Part shown: piece by piece, positions 39,701-47,407 of the stretch
Numbering within the stretch: the first letter of the stretch is position 1
Layout of the letters: each line of letters starts with the position of its first letter
DNA from: Cladopsammia gracilis
Taxonomy: Eukaryota > Cnidaria > Anthozoa > Scleractinia > Dendrophylliidae
Assembly: GCA_022457155.1 (NCBI GenBank)
Contig: JAJGOT010000037.1
Location: 831,501-895,500, forward strand
Direction of reading: 5' to 3'
Length of the DNA stretch: 64,000 nucleotides
Translations under genes and position numbers: made by a program
Notes under the pieces: model-generated
Database searches by the model: none
Told to the model about the DNA's origin: nothing
The model's input: the letters and a program-made list of their open reading frames with translations, nothing else

Positions 39701-40294
39701 CTCGAGGCTCGCCAGTCTGCTTGAGTGTTTAAAGAATGAGTAAGGTATATTACAGAGTGGCTCGGCAGCTCGACGCCTCGCCAGTCGGCTTGAGTGTTTA
39801 AAGGATGAGAAAGATATATTACTGAATGGCTCGGCGGCTCGAGGGCTCGCCAGTGGACAAGACTGCCGAGCCAAAACGACTGGCGAGCCACCTCAACAAA
39901 TATACCTAGGAAATTGGCCCTGTATTCTGTAGTTATGCCAAATTTTTGACTTATAGACTTTTATCATTGACAGGTTTTACATGCCCATGTCAACACTTAA
40001 ACTACTTCAAGAGGAGTTGCGCTCCAAATGGAAAATAACTACCTACGAATAAAAACAAACAATAGCAAATTAGGCTAATTAACAAAGCATTTAAATATGT
40101 CGAGAACGCTAACGATATCATTTATTTTGGGTAATAAAGCCAGCTAACTGATTACAATTTGAAACAAGTAAGATTTAATATATATCGAGTTTATCGACAG
40201 AACTTACTTCTTCCAGTTCATCTTTCTGTAAAAGAACATTTGATGTAAAAAGCCTGGACTTCGAAGTTTTGCTGCTAGCTCCCTCCATCGCCAT
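14766..40294 (-). CDS. INTS3: Integrator complex subunit 3 / SOSS subunit A, 30 exons, complete
   Basis: Exons in transcript order: 40294-40208, 36901-36818, 35760-35677, 34418-34305, 32537-32386, 30982-30841, 29924-29866, 29745-29675, 29093-28996, 28637-28590, 28008-27865, 27256-27169, 26679-26600, 25593-25502, 25394-25306, 24842-24434, 24352-24295, 23847-23753, 23265-23221, 22758-22675, 22292-22196, 22078-22019, 21574-21506, 20314-20236, 19322-19160, 18394-18221, 17702-17608, 17214-17142, 15858-15747, 14849-14766. All splice phases agree. The total is 3129 nt (1042 aa, against 1043 in human). Landmarks are [64 protein letters not shown], an acidic linker in the large exon 16 ([10 protein letters not shown]), [12 protein letters not shown] and a basic-acidic tail ending DSDSDD. 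Known role: a helical-repeat scaffold of Integrator (snRNA 3' processing and Pol II termination) and of the SOSS ssDNA-repair complex, in the nucleus. Confidence 0.95.
15226..15422. mobile_element. Short foldback element
   Basis: GGTTTTACAATTCAACACAT (15226) and ATGTGTTGAATTATAAAAC (ending about 15421) are inverted repeats flanking ~145 bp of unique sequence. It lies in the last INTS3 intron. Confidence 0.65.
16108..16198. repeat. Tandem duplication, ~43-bp unit
   Basis: ACGTCACTTCTGCATGCATA..ACTATTGT..GTAGGTATG occurs twice head to tail in the INTS3 intron between exons 28 and 29. Confidence 0.75.
16340..16562 (+). mobile_element. Probable non-LTR retrotransposon 3' end
   Basis: A palindromic GCCCAATTT..AGCTTTCTAGCTTCC..ATTGGGC stem is followed by AT-rich sequence ending in (AAATAAATA)n. 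This is the layout of a LINE 3' UTR with a short-repeat tail. No reverse transcriptase sequence remains. Confidence 0.4.
16701..16887. mobile_element. Near-perfect foldback, ~80-nt arms
   Basis: CCTTATCGTAGATGAGTACG .. CAAAACGAGACTATAG reads in reverse on the other side of a short centre (CTCATCGTCGTCAGAGG). It lies in the same INTS3 intron as the duplication at 16108. Confidence 0.85.
17350..17418 (-). repeat. tRNA-derived SINE head
   Basis: Read on the - strand, GGTGGCGCAGGGGTGAGAGC (A box) is followed ~30 nt later by GGGTTCGATTCCC (B box). There is no matching acceptor stem or anticodon loop, so it is a SINE head and not a tRNA gene. Confidence 0.6.
17870..18122. repeat. Minisatellite, ~31-bp units
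   Basis: About eight copies of TCTTCGTTATAAAGGGGTTC .. GTTATACCGGGG lie in the INTS3 intron between exons 26 and 27. Confidence 0.85.
18543..18605 (-). repeat. tRNA-like (SINE) fragment
   Basis: The - strand contains GGGTTCGAATCCCACC, a Pol III B box, with no recognisable A box or cloverleaf. It lies in the INTS3 intron between exons 25 and 26. The segment 18850-19000 beside it is unannotated. Confidence 0.4.
19855..20140. mobile_element. 286-bp MITE family, copy 1
   Basis: Ends GAGCAATTTTCAATTGAGTG and its inverse CACTCAATTG..CTGCTC are flanked by TA, as expected for Tc1/mariner-mobilised MITEs. Internal CCAATCAC and ATTGGTTTTGGTTTTAC words are shared with copies at 20360, 30108 and 33954. 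It lies in the INTS3 intron between exons 24 and 25. Confidence 0.85.
20360..20892. mobile_element. 286-bp MITE family, copy 2, interrupted
   Basis: The terminal and internal words match copy 1, but a foreign ~250-bp foldback (20411-20659) splits it after the first ~50 bp. It lies in the INTS3 intron between exons 23 and 24. Confidence 0.75.
20411..20659. mobile_element. Second MITE nested in copy 2
   Basis: GGGCCGGGTTGTTCAAAGCG at the left and CTTTCGAACAATCGGGCCC at the right form inverted termini. CTAACCCAGGGTTAG is also mirrored inside. The insertion is younger than the host MITE. Confidence 0.75.
21562..21925. repeat. Minisatellite built from the INTS3 exon 23 splice acceptor
   Basis: The genuine acceptor region of exon 23 (21562-21600) is followed upstream in the transcript by six related ~50-bp units. 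Each contains GCTCTGGGAAC(T/C)..AAGAATTAAA(CAA)n. Read as RNA, several units repeat a TAG-TTCCCAGAGC core very like the true acceptor. Confidence 0.85.
22765..22876. repeat. 56-bp tandem duplication at the INTS3 exon 20 acceptor
   Basis: ACATCATGAGTGGGGAGTAT..CCTGTCATAAAA occurs twice, starting immediately upstream (in transcript sense) of the exon 20 acceptor. It includes two extra CAG trinucleotides that could compete as acceptors. Confidence 0.8.
25749..25775. repeat. Poly-G tract
   Basis: An almost pure run of ~25 G lies in the INTS3 intron between exons 13 and 14. Comparable homopolymers lie at 29213-29235 (C) and 36317-36333 (G), and lengths at such tracts are unreliable in assemblies. 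Confidence 0.8.
25996..26170. mobile_element. piggyBac-like MITE with TTAA duplications
   Basis: The inverted termini AGGCCCACCTTCACCC and GGGTGAAGGTGGGCCT are perfect over ~20 bp and are flanked on both sides by TTAA (25992-25995, 26171-26174), the piggyBac target. It is 175 bp and non-coding. Confidence 0.88.
30108..30393. mobile_element. 286-bp MITE family, copy 3
   Basis: It has the same GAGCAATTTTCAATTGAGTG terminus, internal CCAATCAGAAGTAAAACC words and exactly the same length as copy 1, again with TA flanks. It lies in the INTS3 intron between exons 6 and 7. Confidence 0.87.
31322..31870 (-). pseudogene. 3' fragment of a non-LTR retrotransposon
   Basis: The - strand frame 31752-31549 encodes the Cys/His module [15 protein letters not shown], typical of the region after the reverse transcriptase domain in LINE ORF2 proteins. 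The frame is open upstream with related residues. No RT motif is retained. It lies in the INTS3 intron between exons 5 and 6. Confidence 0.65.
33181..33345. repeat. Imperfect direct duplication, ~100-bp period
   Basis: CAGCCAGGCCCACGATACAT at 33188 recurs as CCGGCCAGGCCCACGATACA at 33289, each followed by TT..TTGACRAAG and AT-rich ATA repeats. Confidence 0.55.
33850..33925 (+). mobile_element. LINE-type 3' tail
   Basis: AGCCCTTGGCTCGGGAGATT .. CCCTGTGAAAAGGACGTTAA followed by (ATT)n resembles the 3' end of a non-LTR retrotransposon. Only this tail is visible. Confidence 0.45.
33954..34243. mobile_element. 286-bp MITE family, copy 4 (diverged)
   Basis: The TAGAG..CTCTA boundaries, the TTGTGATTGGCTGAAG core and the 290-bp length match the family. 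It is the most diverged copy. It lies in the INTS3 intron between exons 4 and 5. Confidence 0.75.
36295..36600. repeat. Dispersed repeat with poly-G and CTGTTCTAGAAA blocks
   Basis: The internally repetitive unit ATACCC(T/C)GTTCTAGAA occurs at least three times after a poly-G run. No coding potential. It lies in INTS3 intron 2. Confidence 0.45.
37925..38095. mobile_element. Foldback element
   Basis: ATTAACCAAGC..TACTGGGAGAATATCA and its inverse TGATATTCTCCCAGTATA..GCTTGGTCAAT flank ~50 bp. It is non-coding and lies in INTS3 intron 1. Confidence 0.7.
38198..38630. mobile_element. Non-autonomous element with ACTCATGCAC ends, copy 2
   Basis: The termini ACTCATGCACGTAGC and CGCATGTGCATGAG, the internal GTGTCACGATTTTGCATGC and CATAAAACTTTCTTACGCA match copy 1 at 5998-6848, but the interior is shorter. 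Confidence 0.7.
39340..39427. repeat. Tandem repeat, 22-bp unit, four copies
   Basis: GGGATAACCAAGATAACTAT is repeated head to tail with one variant base. It lies in INTS3 intron 1. Confidence 0.9.
39482..39934. repeat. Inverted-repeat-bounded minisatellite, copy 2
   Basis: The same ACTACAGAATGCAGGGCC termini as the array at 10013-10715 enclose about four ~62-bp direct units (AAGAACGAGTAAGGTATATT .. GGCTCG). The right side closes with the inverted TGCCGAGCC. Confidence 0.8.
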
Positions 40295-40593
40295 AATGCA
40301 CAAACGTTCAGAGTGTAATTATATACACCTTGAGATCCGCCATTTTATTTCTAGCTCGAGTGGCCTGGGGCATGAGGTGACAATATCCCGAGGAAATCCC
40401 GTGGGAAGTCTGGGGTCGGAAGTGGTGACGTCATCAGGTAGAGGACAAAGCATTTTTGGCGGGAAATCTGCGTTTCAGTGCTGCGCTTCCTCGCCTCCTC
40501 TGCGCTTCACTCTCTTGTGGTGAAATAATGGTGGAAGGAATCGCTGTTGTGATTTTTAAGCGTTTGGTTCTTCTCTTTTGTAGGAACTAACAG
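40295..40593. promoter_or_regulatory. Divergent promoter shared by INTS3 and the PIP-box gene
   Basis: Only 299 bp separate the INTS3 ATG (- strand) from the ATG of the + strand gene at 40594. The interval is unlike the AT-rich flanks, has several CG dinucleotides, and carries a CCGCCATTTT YY1-type motif near 40338. A bidirectional promoter is inferred from the spacing. Transcription start sites cannot be placed. Confidence 0.55.
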
Positions 40594-43500
40594 ATGTCAT
40601 TTTATGGAAATAAGGAACCTTCATCTCAAAATGAGCTTCCGATCAACAACTTTGCTCAACAGCTCGGCAAATTCAGGAAGGAAAAGACCACCGGTAGTTC
40701 GACCCCTGGCTTGTCAACAGCGAAGCAAAAACCTGCTCAAAGCCAAGGGTGAGAGGAATGTATATTTTTAAGTATCATAAACCCGTTTGTCCGAAGGCTG
40801 GTTAACGCTAAGCCGGGATGAAAGGCGAAGGTTTCTGTTTCCTGAAAAAAAGGATTGACAGAATATCTCTCTTACGTTTAGAACTTTTAAGCTTAAATAT
40901 GCTTAATTTTATTTAGTTCATTATTGATGATAATCCATGCTTGGCTTCTTTTTTGAACAACTCTTACATGCATATAATTAATTGAGTTGTTAATAGCTGT
41001 ACATGTATTTGGTTGCTACAAAATTATTATAGTAAACAGCTGAGAGGGGACATTGTGGCGTGCCCAAAACCAAAATACCACATACCTCAATGTCCCACTC
41101 TATAAGGTGGCCTGTGAGCATGCCGTCTTATTTGGGTTTTGCATACATGTAAGTGTCCTACCGCTGGTATCTGATGCATGAATGTCCCACTAGCCAAATC
41201 GCTTATCTAGCCTCTCAACTCACAACTTCCTCCCTAGCATAATTTTCAGTACTCACACAACCATGAATTCTTGTAACATTTGTTTGCAGAAAGTTATTCA
41301 ATTTCTTTTCCAAGAAAAACCCACAGAAACAGGTGAGAGTTCAGTAGAACGAGGTTTCTACTTAACAATTAGATTCCATTTTGCCGTGCGTGTTATAGAT
41401 CAAAGATGATGTCAAAATGTGGTAAGAACAAAAGGGTGGCGAAGGAACCACAGGCATCTGGCAAGTTCGTCAGCGATGTTCTTACCACATTTTGACGTCT
41501 TCTGTGATCTATTACTGAACAGATGCACAGCAAAATGGAATCTATTTGAGGTTCACTTTGATGAATAAAAAGGGATAACACAATAAGAAGTGATGGATGG
41601 TATATAATTTAATACCAAATATGCACACCAGAAAGGAGTTTAGCCTGGGTCAATGAATTCATCACTGAATAATGTACACATGAACTATAATTCAGAGCGA
41701 AAAAAATCACAGGCGGCCCAAGCTCACTATCAGATCACCGGGACATGACCCTTGCTTTATTGAGAGGTATTGTGTTACAAAGATCTGATTTATAAAGGTT
41801 TGTATGGGAACACAATTTTATTCACGTAACATTCAAATTTTTAAGTTTTGATGCAAAACCGTTGCATTCCCATACAAACCTTTACAAATCGAATCTTTGT
41901 AACACAATACCTCTCATAAAGCAAGGGTCACGCAGTGCTCGACCTTAGCGGTAGTCCACTAGCCCAGGGTTAGTAAAAATTGGGTTTGGGCTAGTAAACT
42001 TTGAGGACCACTAGCCACTGGGCTAGTCGTGTTAGAAGAGGTTTTGAAAAGGTGAATAAAGAAAAAATGTAGAAGATCGCCAAAGAGAAAGAAAAAGAAA
42101 GAAAGAAAGAAAGAAAGTTTTCTCGCATTTTACGATCGATAACTCCATGGCCTACCCCAGCAAAAGACTGCTGGTAATACTGAACAATAGTGAGGCCCAG
42201 TAACTCATGGACAGGCTGCCGTCTTGTAATTTGATCATCGCCATCTTGGATTTTGATCATCACTTGTTGCTCGCCACGCTTGATTAGGGCGCTTGATCAA
42301 GCATGAAAAGAGTAGACTCCTTTTTCGCCAAAGTTTCAAGCCAATGCAATACTCCCAAGAAGAAGCAGCCCGACAATAAAGAAGAAGATGAAGCACAACC
42401 AAAAAATCCTTTGAATTCTGAAAGGACAAGCGAGTCAAGTTCAAACACTCGACATTTTCATCCCGAATGGAAAACAACATTTCCTTGGGTATATTACTCC
42501 TTCGTGGATGGGAAAATGTACCGTCAGACCGTAAATAAACAGTTAGCTAACCTGACGTGATAGTGTGTTAATTTAGATAGGTAACCACTTTATTTTACTA
42601 CTCTTCTGTTCAGCTGTACTTTTACTTGTAACTCAATATCTTCACTTTCTTTTTCGGGGGTAGACAATCAACAAGCTCCGTATGATTGTACAGTAATAAT
42701 CTCGCCAATAAATCAAACATGAAAAGCACAACATCAACTTATTGAGCTCAGTGAGTGTGGAGCGCGATCAAAATGAAGTGAGCACGGAGCCCAACCGAAA
42801 TAAATGTGAGCACGTGCGTGACCGAAAGCTCGAGCCTAAGGCTTGGCTATCAGGTGATGCCTGTTGGCTAGCAACTTTTAAACCTCACTAGCCCAAGGAC
42901 TAGTTAGTTAAAAAGCTAAGGTCAAGCACTGGTCATGTCCCGTGATCTGTTAGTGAGCTTGGGCCACCTGTGGAAAAAATATACTGGTAAATGTGCTTTA
43001 TGTCTTTTCAGACCCTTCTAGCTATAGCCAATAATTATCTGGTTAGTTAAAACTCAGAGGGAAAACAATCTAATGTTACTTTCTGGTTAATTTTATTAAA
43101 TTAATATTGTTATATTAATAATGAAATAAAATTGTTGTTTTTTAAAAAATTGTTATTAATTTTATAGGAAAGTATATTTCAGAGAGGTCAACCTGCAACA
43201 AAGTTAACAGGATGTGATGAAAGGTACATGTGATGATATAAATAGAGGTTATTCAGTAATATGCTGTGTAATATGGCTGGGTATTTTTATGAGTCAGTTT
43301 TTATTTTTTTCTTGAACCTTCGACAGGGATGTAGCTAAGAGCTGGCTAACGGCTAATTCCACCAGCTGAAAGAGAGTTTATCACCAGCTGAAATTTTACT
43401 AGAAAACAAACAAAGACTTGGGGTGATTTTGAAGGTGCACAAGCCAGAAAAACCAGCTGGGCTTGTTAATGAGCCTGCTCAGTTTGTTCTTACATGTAGC

Positions 43501-44359
43501 TACACTCCTGCTTTGAAGTTCAGGAAGTTTCCTCCAAATCCAAAGTACTTCTTGAAGTAAGAATTCAAAGAAGAAACAGTTGGAAAGGACAAAACCTTAT
43601 CCATGGCTCCCCTTCCTATAATAAGTCCTGCTTTTGGAGCACAAAATTTATTACCCCCCCCCCCCCCTCCCGCCTTTCCCTTTTCCTTCACACAAAAAAG
43701 AAAAATGACAATATTACCAATCTACTTTCTTACTTTCTTATTATAATAAATCCAGGCACTTATTTATGTACAGTACGCTCACACTTTGGGGAAAATATTA
43801 TTTTGTACTTAAATAATAAATCATATGCAATAACAAGGGTAGCACTTTATGTATGAAGATATGGTTTATCTACCTGCTGGTGTGCCACTTTATTAAATAA
43901 CCCCCTCCCATCAAAGTTGCTTGAAATAATTAAGCCCCCTCCAGCAAGGGAGGCAGGGGGTTTCCAGAGGATTTACAGTAATCTACCCTTTTCATGTGCT
44001 ATAACATGTGTACCATAAGTAACAAACTTCCATCTCTGTTTTGATTGACAGGAAATATGCTGTAGACGACGGAGCAGGTTCACGTCAGGTTGCACGTGTG
44101 ACACCATTTTTGTCCAAAAGGTGCATTTTTATATTGATCGATTATTTTTTTCTGTGAATGTTCATTATTATCAGATTTCCTTTGAGGTGAGAGAAACAAG
44201 TTAGTATACATCCTTACAAATGCAACATTTTCTTTTTTCACAGTTTAGTTGAAGAACCCATATCTTCCCCAATTTCAGGAGAAATAAGTGCTTTTGTGGC
44301 CACGCAGACGCCTGTTGTCATTGATGATGATGATGATGATGACTTTGAAGTCTCAGCAG
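40594..44359 (+). CDS. 5' exons of a PIP-box nuclear protein, possibly BLM-type RecQ helicase (partial)
   Basis: Five exons join in phase: 40594-40748, 41290-41332, 43168-43223, 44052-44120 and 44244-44359. Together they code about 146 residues and the last one ends in phase 1. Exons 1-2 create a canonical PCNA-interacting box, QGKLFNFF, split by intron 1. Exon 4 has VTPFLSKS and exon 5 an Asp run (VIDDDDDDDFE). The N-terminal NNFAQQL and the FF-containing box followed by a QRG motif resemble the start of BLM helicase, but this part of BLM is poorly conserved, so the name is a hypothesis. The helicase domain, or any other domain, is not found before 64000. The Polinton would then lie in a later intron. 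It is divergent from INTS3. Confidence 0.6.
41365..41550. mobile_element. Foldback element in the PIP-box gene intron 2
   Basis: ATTCCATTTTGCCGTG..TAGATC..GTCAAAATGTGGTAAGAAC is mirrored by GTTCTTACCACATTTTGAC..GATCTATTA..CAGCAAAATGGAAT. Arms are ~65 nt. Confidence 0.8.
41700..42979. mobile_element. Large foldback element split by a younger insertion
   Basis: The left arm (41700-41820: AGGCGGCCCAAGCTCAC .. GACATGACCCTTGCTTTAT) pairs with a right arm in two pieces, 41868-41932 and 42932-42979. Removing 41933-42931 plus one copy of the duplicated hexamer restores a continuous palindrome. Confidence 0.8.
41933..42931 (+). mobile_element. 999-bp DNA transposon relic with CAGTGCTC ends (hAT-like)
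   Basis: CAGTGCTCGACCTTAGC at the left and GCTAAGGTCAAGCACTG at the right are inverted termini. They are flanked by a 6-base duplication GTCACG/GTCATG (41927-41932, 42932-42937). Inside, the + frame from 42303 encodes FHPEWKTTFPWVYYSFVDGK, like the N-terminal zinc-finger region of hAT-derived ZNF862-type proteins, then stops at 42560. A 6-base duplication is short for hAT (usually 8), so the superfamily call is tentative. Confidence 0.6.
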
Positions 44360-44479
44360 GTAAATTTGTGCCACTGTTCCATGCTCTCACTCAACCACAC
44401 CATTTCTACATGGTATGTGACTAACACCTTACAAACATGTGAATGTATGGGAAAACGTTGAAAACTTAAGTCTAATACC

Positions 44480-44773
44480 TTACTGCGCCTTTCAATAACA
44501 TGCGGAATTTGAAATTCAAATTTCCACCAACGCTTTCGTTTTACACTGCCGTCAATTATCTTAGCTTACCTCTCGGGAAACAGATCTTCACTTCAATGAG
44601 TTCAAAAGGTCATGTCCGTGCATTATGATTGGTAGGTTTCGATCCATTTTGTTTGTTTCTTTTTTACATGGTCCGTTGGCTTTCGTATTAATTAAGATTG
44701 ACGGCAGGGAATAACGCAACCGTCGGTGGAGATTTGAATTTCAAATTCAGCATGTTATTGAAAGGCGCAGTAA
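44480..44773. mobile_element. MITE with ~50-bp inverted termini
   Basis: TTACTGCGCCTTTCAATAAC .. GAATTTGAAATTCAAAT reads inverted at 44725-44773 with two mismatches. CTGCCGTCAAT and ATTGACGGCAG are also mirrored inside. 294 bp, non-coding. Confidence 0.85.
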
Positions 44774-45258
44774 CCAAAGCACTAACGTACAGAGAAAGGT
44801 CGAGAAGATAGCTAGAGACTAACATGAACGTACAAACATTATAGAGAAACATAATTTTCAGTTTGGCTCTGTCTGCTTCATGATTTTCTCTAGCCCAAAT
44901 GGCTAGTGAAAGCAAAAAGCCACTAGCCAAAACTGAATTTTCATTAGACTTTGGCTACTTGGCTACTGTTAGTCTTGTGCCTTGTCAGTTGTGTGGAGGT
45001 TATGATTGTTCAATATATGCTAAAGTGCCCTTTTAGATGAAACTGTTTTAACACTGTTGTTACACATTGTTAGACTCCTCAAGCTCGGTTGGTAGTCACT
45101 TATTCTGGCATTGTGAAACATACATAGACATTTGCAATCACCCCGTGAAGCACCAAAGAGAGTATCCAAACACCAGCATAAATGCCAGGATGATATGCAT
45201 CACCATGAAAAGTGCATTTATCTGCAAATCTATGACCCAGAAAAAGAATGGTAGGACT

Positions 45259-45458
45259 AATAGGCCATTTCCGAGTTGCCTTTAGCCTCTCTATCAAAGC
45301 GAGGCTAGGTGCGAAACCTTTCATATGAAAATGAGCTTTCATTCACATGCAAATAAGTTTTTATTTACATGTGAATGAAAACTAATTTTCATATGAAAGA
45401 TTTCGCACCTAGCCTCGCTTTGATAGAGAGGCTAAAGGCAACTTGGAAATGGCCTATT
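45259..45458. mobile_element. 200-bp near-perfect foldback
   Basis: AATAGGCCATTTCCGAGTTG .. CATATGAAAATGAGCTTTCA is mirrored by its inverse around a centre at about 45358 (CAAATAAGTTTTTATTTACATG). The flanks 44800-45250 and 45460-46130 hold no gene or exon that I can support. Confidence 0.88.
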
Positions 45459-46230
45459 GCTTTTGTGGTGATTATCGTAAGCTGAATGAGGTGATTGGGA
45501 AGATTGCCTATCCATTGTCACACATGGATAAAAACCCTTTCTGCTATTCAGTTGCCTGAGTATTTGCACACCTAAATTAAGGAAATGGCTATATTGGCAA
45601 GTCAACATTGTTAGGATTATCTCATTAGTATGTATGGTGGGATGCCTGTGTAATATAATGCAATGAAAGTTCCCGGATGTTGTCTTTCCTCGAGGTGAAA
45701 TCATGGCGTGTTTGATGTGTAGCCATTGATCTGAATATCCGAGCAATCCTCCCTCCGTCATGAATGAAACAGGTGATGCTGTCATTCCTTTTCTCGATAT
45801 TCATTTAATTCCCGGTAATGCCATTTGTTTTTTGCAATGTTCGTTATACCTTGAAGTGGCTCAGAGTTGCAGTAGCAGCAGTAGCAGCTGTGTAATGTGT
45901 AACAGTTTTGCCACAATTAGGCCTCAAGTTAAAATCGTATAAGAGTTTCAAAGAGACCAAGAATAACCTACTTTGGTCATGTCATCTCTGGCGAAGTTTT
46001 GAGCACCAAACCTAGGAATTGTATAAACAATTGTCCTTTCAGTGAAACTGAAGTCTGCACATGGTTATTTCACTTTGTCACATAAGGTAGCTACCATTTG
46101 AGCATACAATGGTGATTTTTCCTCTTCAGTGCACCAATGGTTCAAGCACCCAACTGGCTTTGGCTAGTAGCAGTCATAGCTTTTGGGGAAGAACAAACCC
46201 TGTCCCAACCTATTGGGAGGGTTGAGCTAC

Positions 46231-47152
46231 TCAACCTCGTTCCCAGGGTCTCTCATCTTCCTGCCCCCTGGAGCGAGAGAAGAGAGACCCTGGTCAACTC
46301 TGGTCACGTGCGTCCCAAAATCTGGGATGTAACAAGTAAAAGATTTGAGGGAGGGGCGGCAAAGTGTGAAATTTGTTCGCTCTAGCAGAGCATTGCAAAT
46401 CAAAACAAATCCGAAAAGTGTTTGGCGGCTTCCGATAAATGTGAAGCGGCGGTAATCCGCAGACTTCAAAACATATCCACATCGACTGGTTTTGAGAGTG
46501 CAAGTTGCTTTAGGATCTGTAAATTAACAGTTGGGGAATTGTCACGGCGCTTGAAGATTTGTCGGCAGCTCTGTCTCGGCAGAAAATGCTTTTGATTTTA
46601 TATGGCATTGTTCCGAACTGAGATGAATTATCGCTGCATACTATTTAGCAGGCGATCTTCAACCTTCATTCGACAGGCACATTAAATTGTCGCCGTCTGT
46701 TTTCGGATGATGGCGAAGTGGAAAAATATTTTGACATGCAGATCGACTCTACAATTTTACAACAGGAAACGAGGTAGAGAAGATAATGATAGCTTTTATT
46801 CTTCGTAGGTGAGGCATGTTGTTTTGTTCAACATTTACCAGTTCCAGTCGTTTGAATGTCTGTACAAGATCTTTACATTTTATTGTTTCATTATATGCTT
46901 GTAAAATTATTGAACGATAACCATTTTAATCCTTGCGCATAATTCATTCGCTTTTGTTTGAATCGTTTGATTGAACCATTTCCGAACATCAACGGACTCG
47001 CGCACAGCACGAGCCACTGTGAAGAAAACGAGACAAAGTTACAAACACCGTCGACCCCTCCTTAGGAATATAATTGTCCAAGAGACACGTGACCAGAGTT
47101 GACCAGGGTCTCTCTTCTCTCGCTCCAGGGGGCGGGAAGATGAGAGACCCTG
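46231..47152. repeat. Element with inverted GGGTCTCTC arms; target of the Polinton
   Basis: The left arm AACCTCGTTCCCAGGGTC .. CTGGTCACGTG (46231-46312) is inverted at 47086-47152. The right arm is cut by the Polinton and resumes at 63797 (CCCTGGGAATGAGGTTG). Interior 46313-47085 shows no recognisable gene. Confidence 0.6.
47148..47152. other. Left target-site duplication of the Polinton (CCCTG)
   Basis: CCCTG abuts the AGTAG terminus and is repeated at 63797-63801. A related empty site is visible, on the other strand, in the arm at 46231-46312 (GAGACCCTGGGAACGAGG). The sixth base differs (A left, T right), whereas Polintons usually give six. Confidence 0.7.
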
Positions 47153-47360
47153 AGTAGTGAGTGGGGAGGGAGTCAAATGCGGTTTTTTAGATACCTAAAT
47201 AAGCCGCCAAACGCCCGAGTTACCGGGCCCCCAGGCCTCATTGCATTCGACCTGGGGGCCCGGTAACTCGGGCGTTTGGCGGCTTATTTAGGTATCTGAA
47301 AAACCGCATTTGACGTCCCTCCCCACCCACTACTCTGATACCCCCTCCCTCAAACCCTGT
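47153..47360. repeat. Left terminal inverted repeat (208 bp) folding as a hairpin
   Basis: Bases 47153-47235 and 47251-47334 are inverse copies around the 15-nt loop CCTCATTGCATTCGA. The innermost stem is GTTACCGGGCCCCCAGG with its complement. The remaining ~26 bp are unique. The whole 208 bp is repeated inverted at 63589-63796 with only a few differences. Confidence 0.92.
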
Positions 47361-47372
47361 GTGAGGGGCAAC

Positions 47373-47403
47373 CAATTGAAGAAAGGTAAAATCCTTGTAT
47401 ATA
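47373..47403 (+). promoter_or_regulatory. Early-class promoter of PolB
   Basis: CAATTGAA (47373-47380), a 17-nt spacer, then TATATA (47398-47403), with the ATG five bases later. The same layout precedes the VLTF3-like, YqaJ and both zinc-finger genes. Confidence 0.6.
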
Positions 47404-47407
47404 CGCA

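Noticed and set aside
45067..45285. Possible sixth exon of the PIP-box gene
   Set aside because: It follows an AG and is open, but runs into a foldback element and has no supporting motif or donor site.
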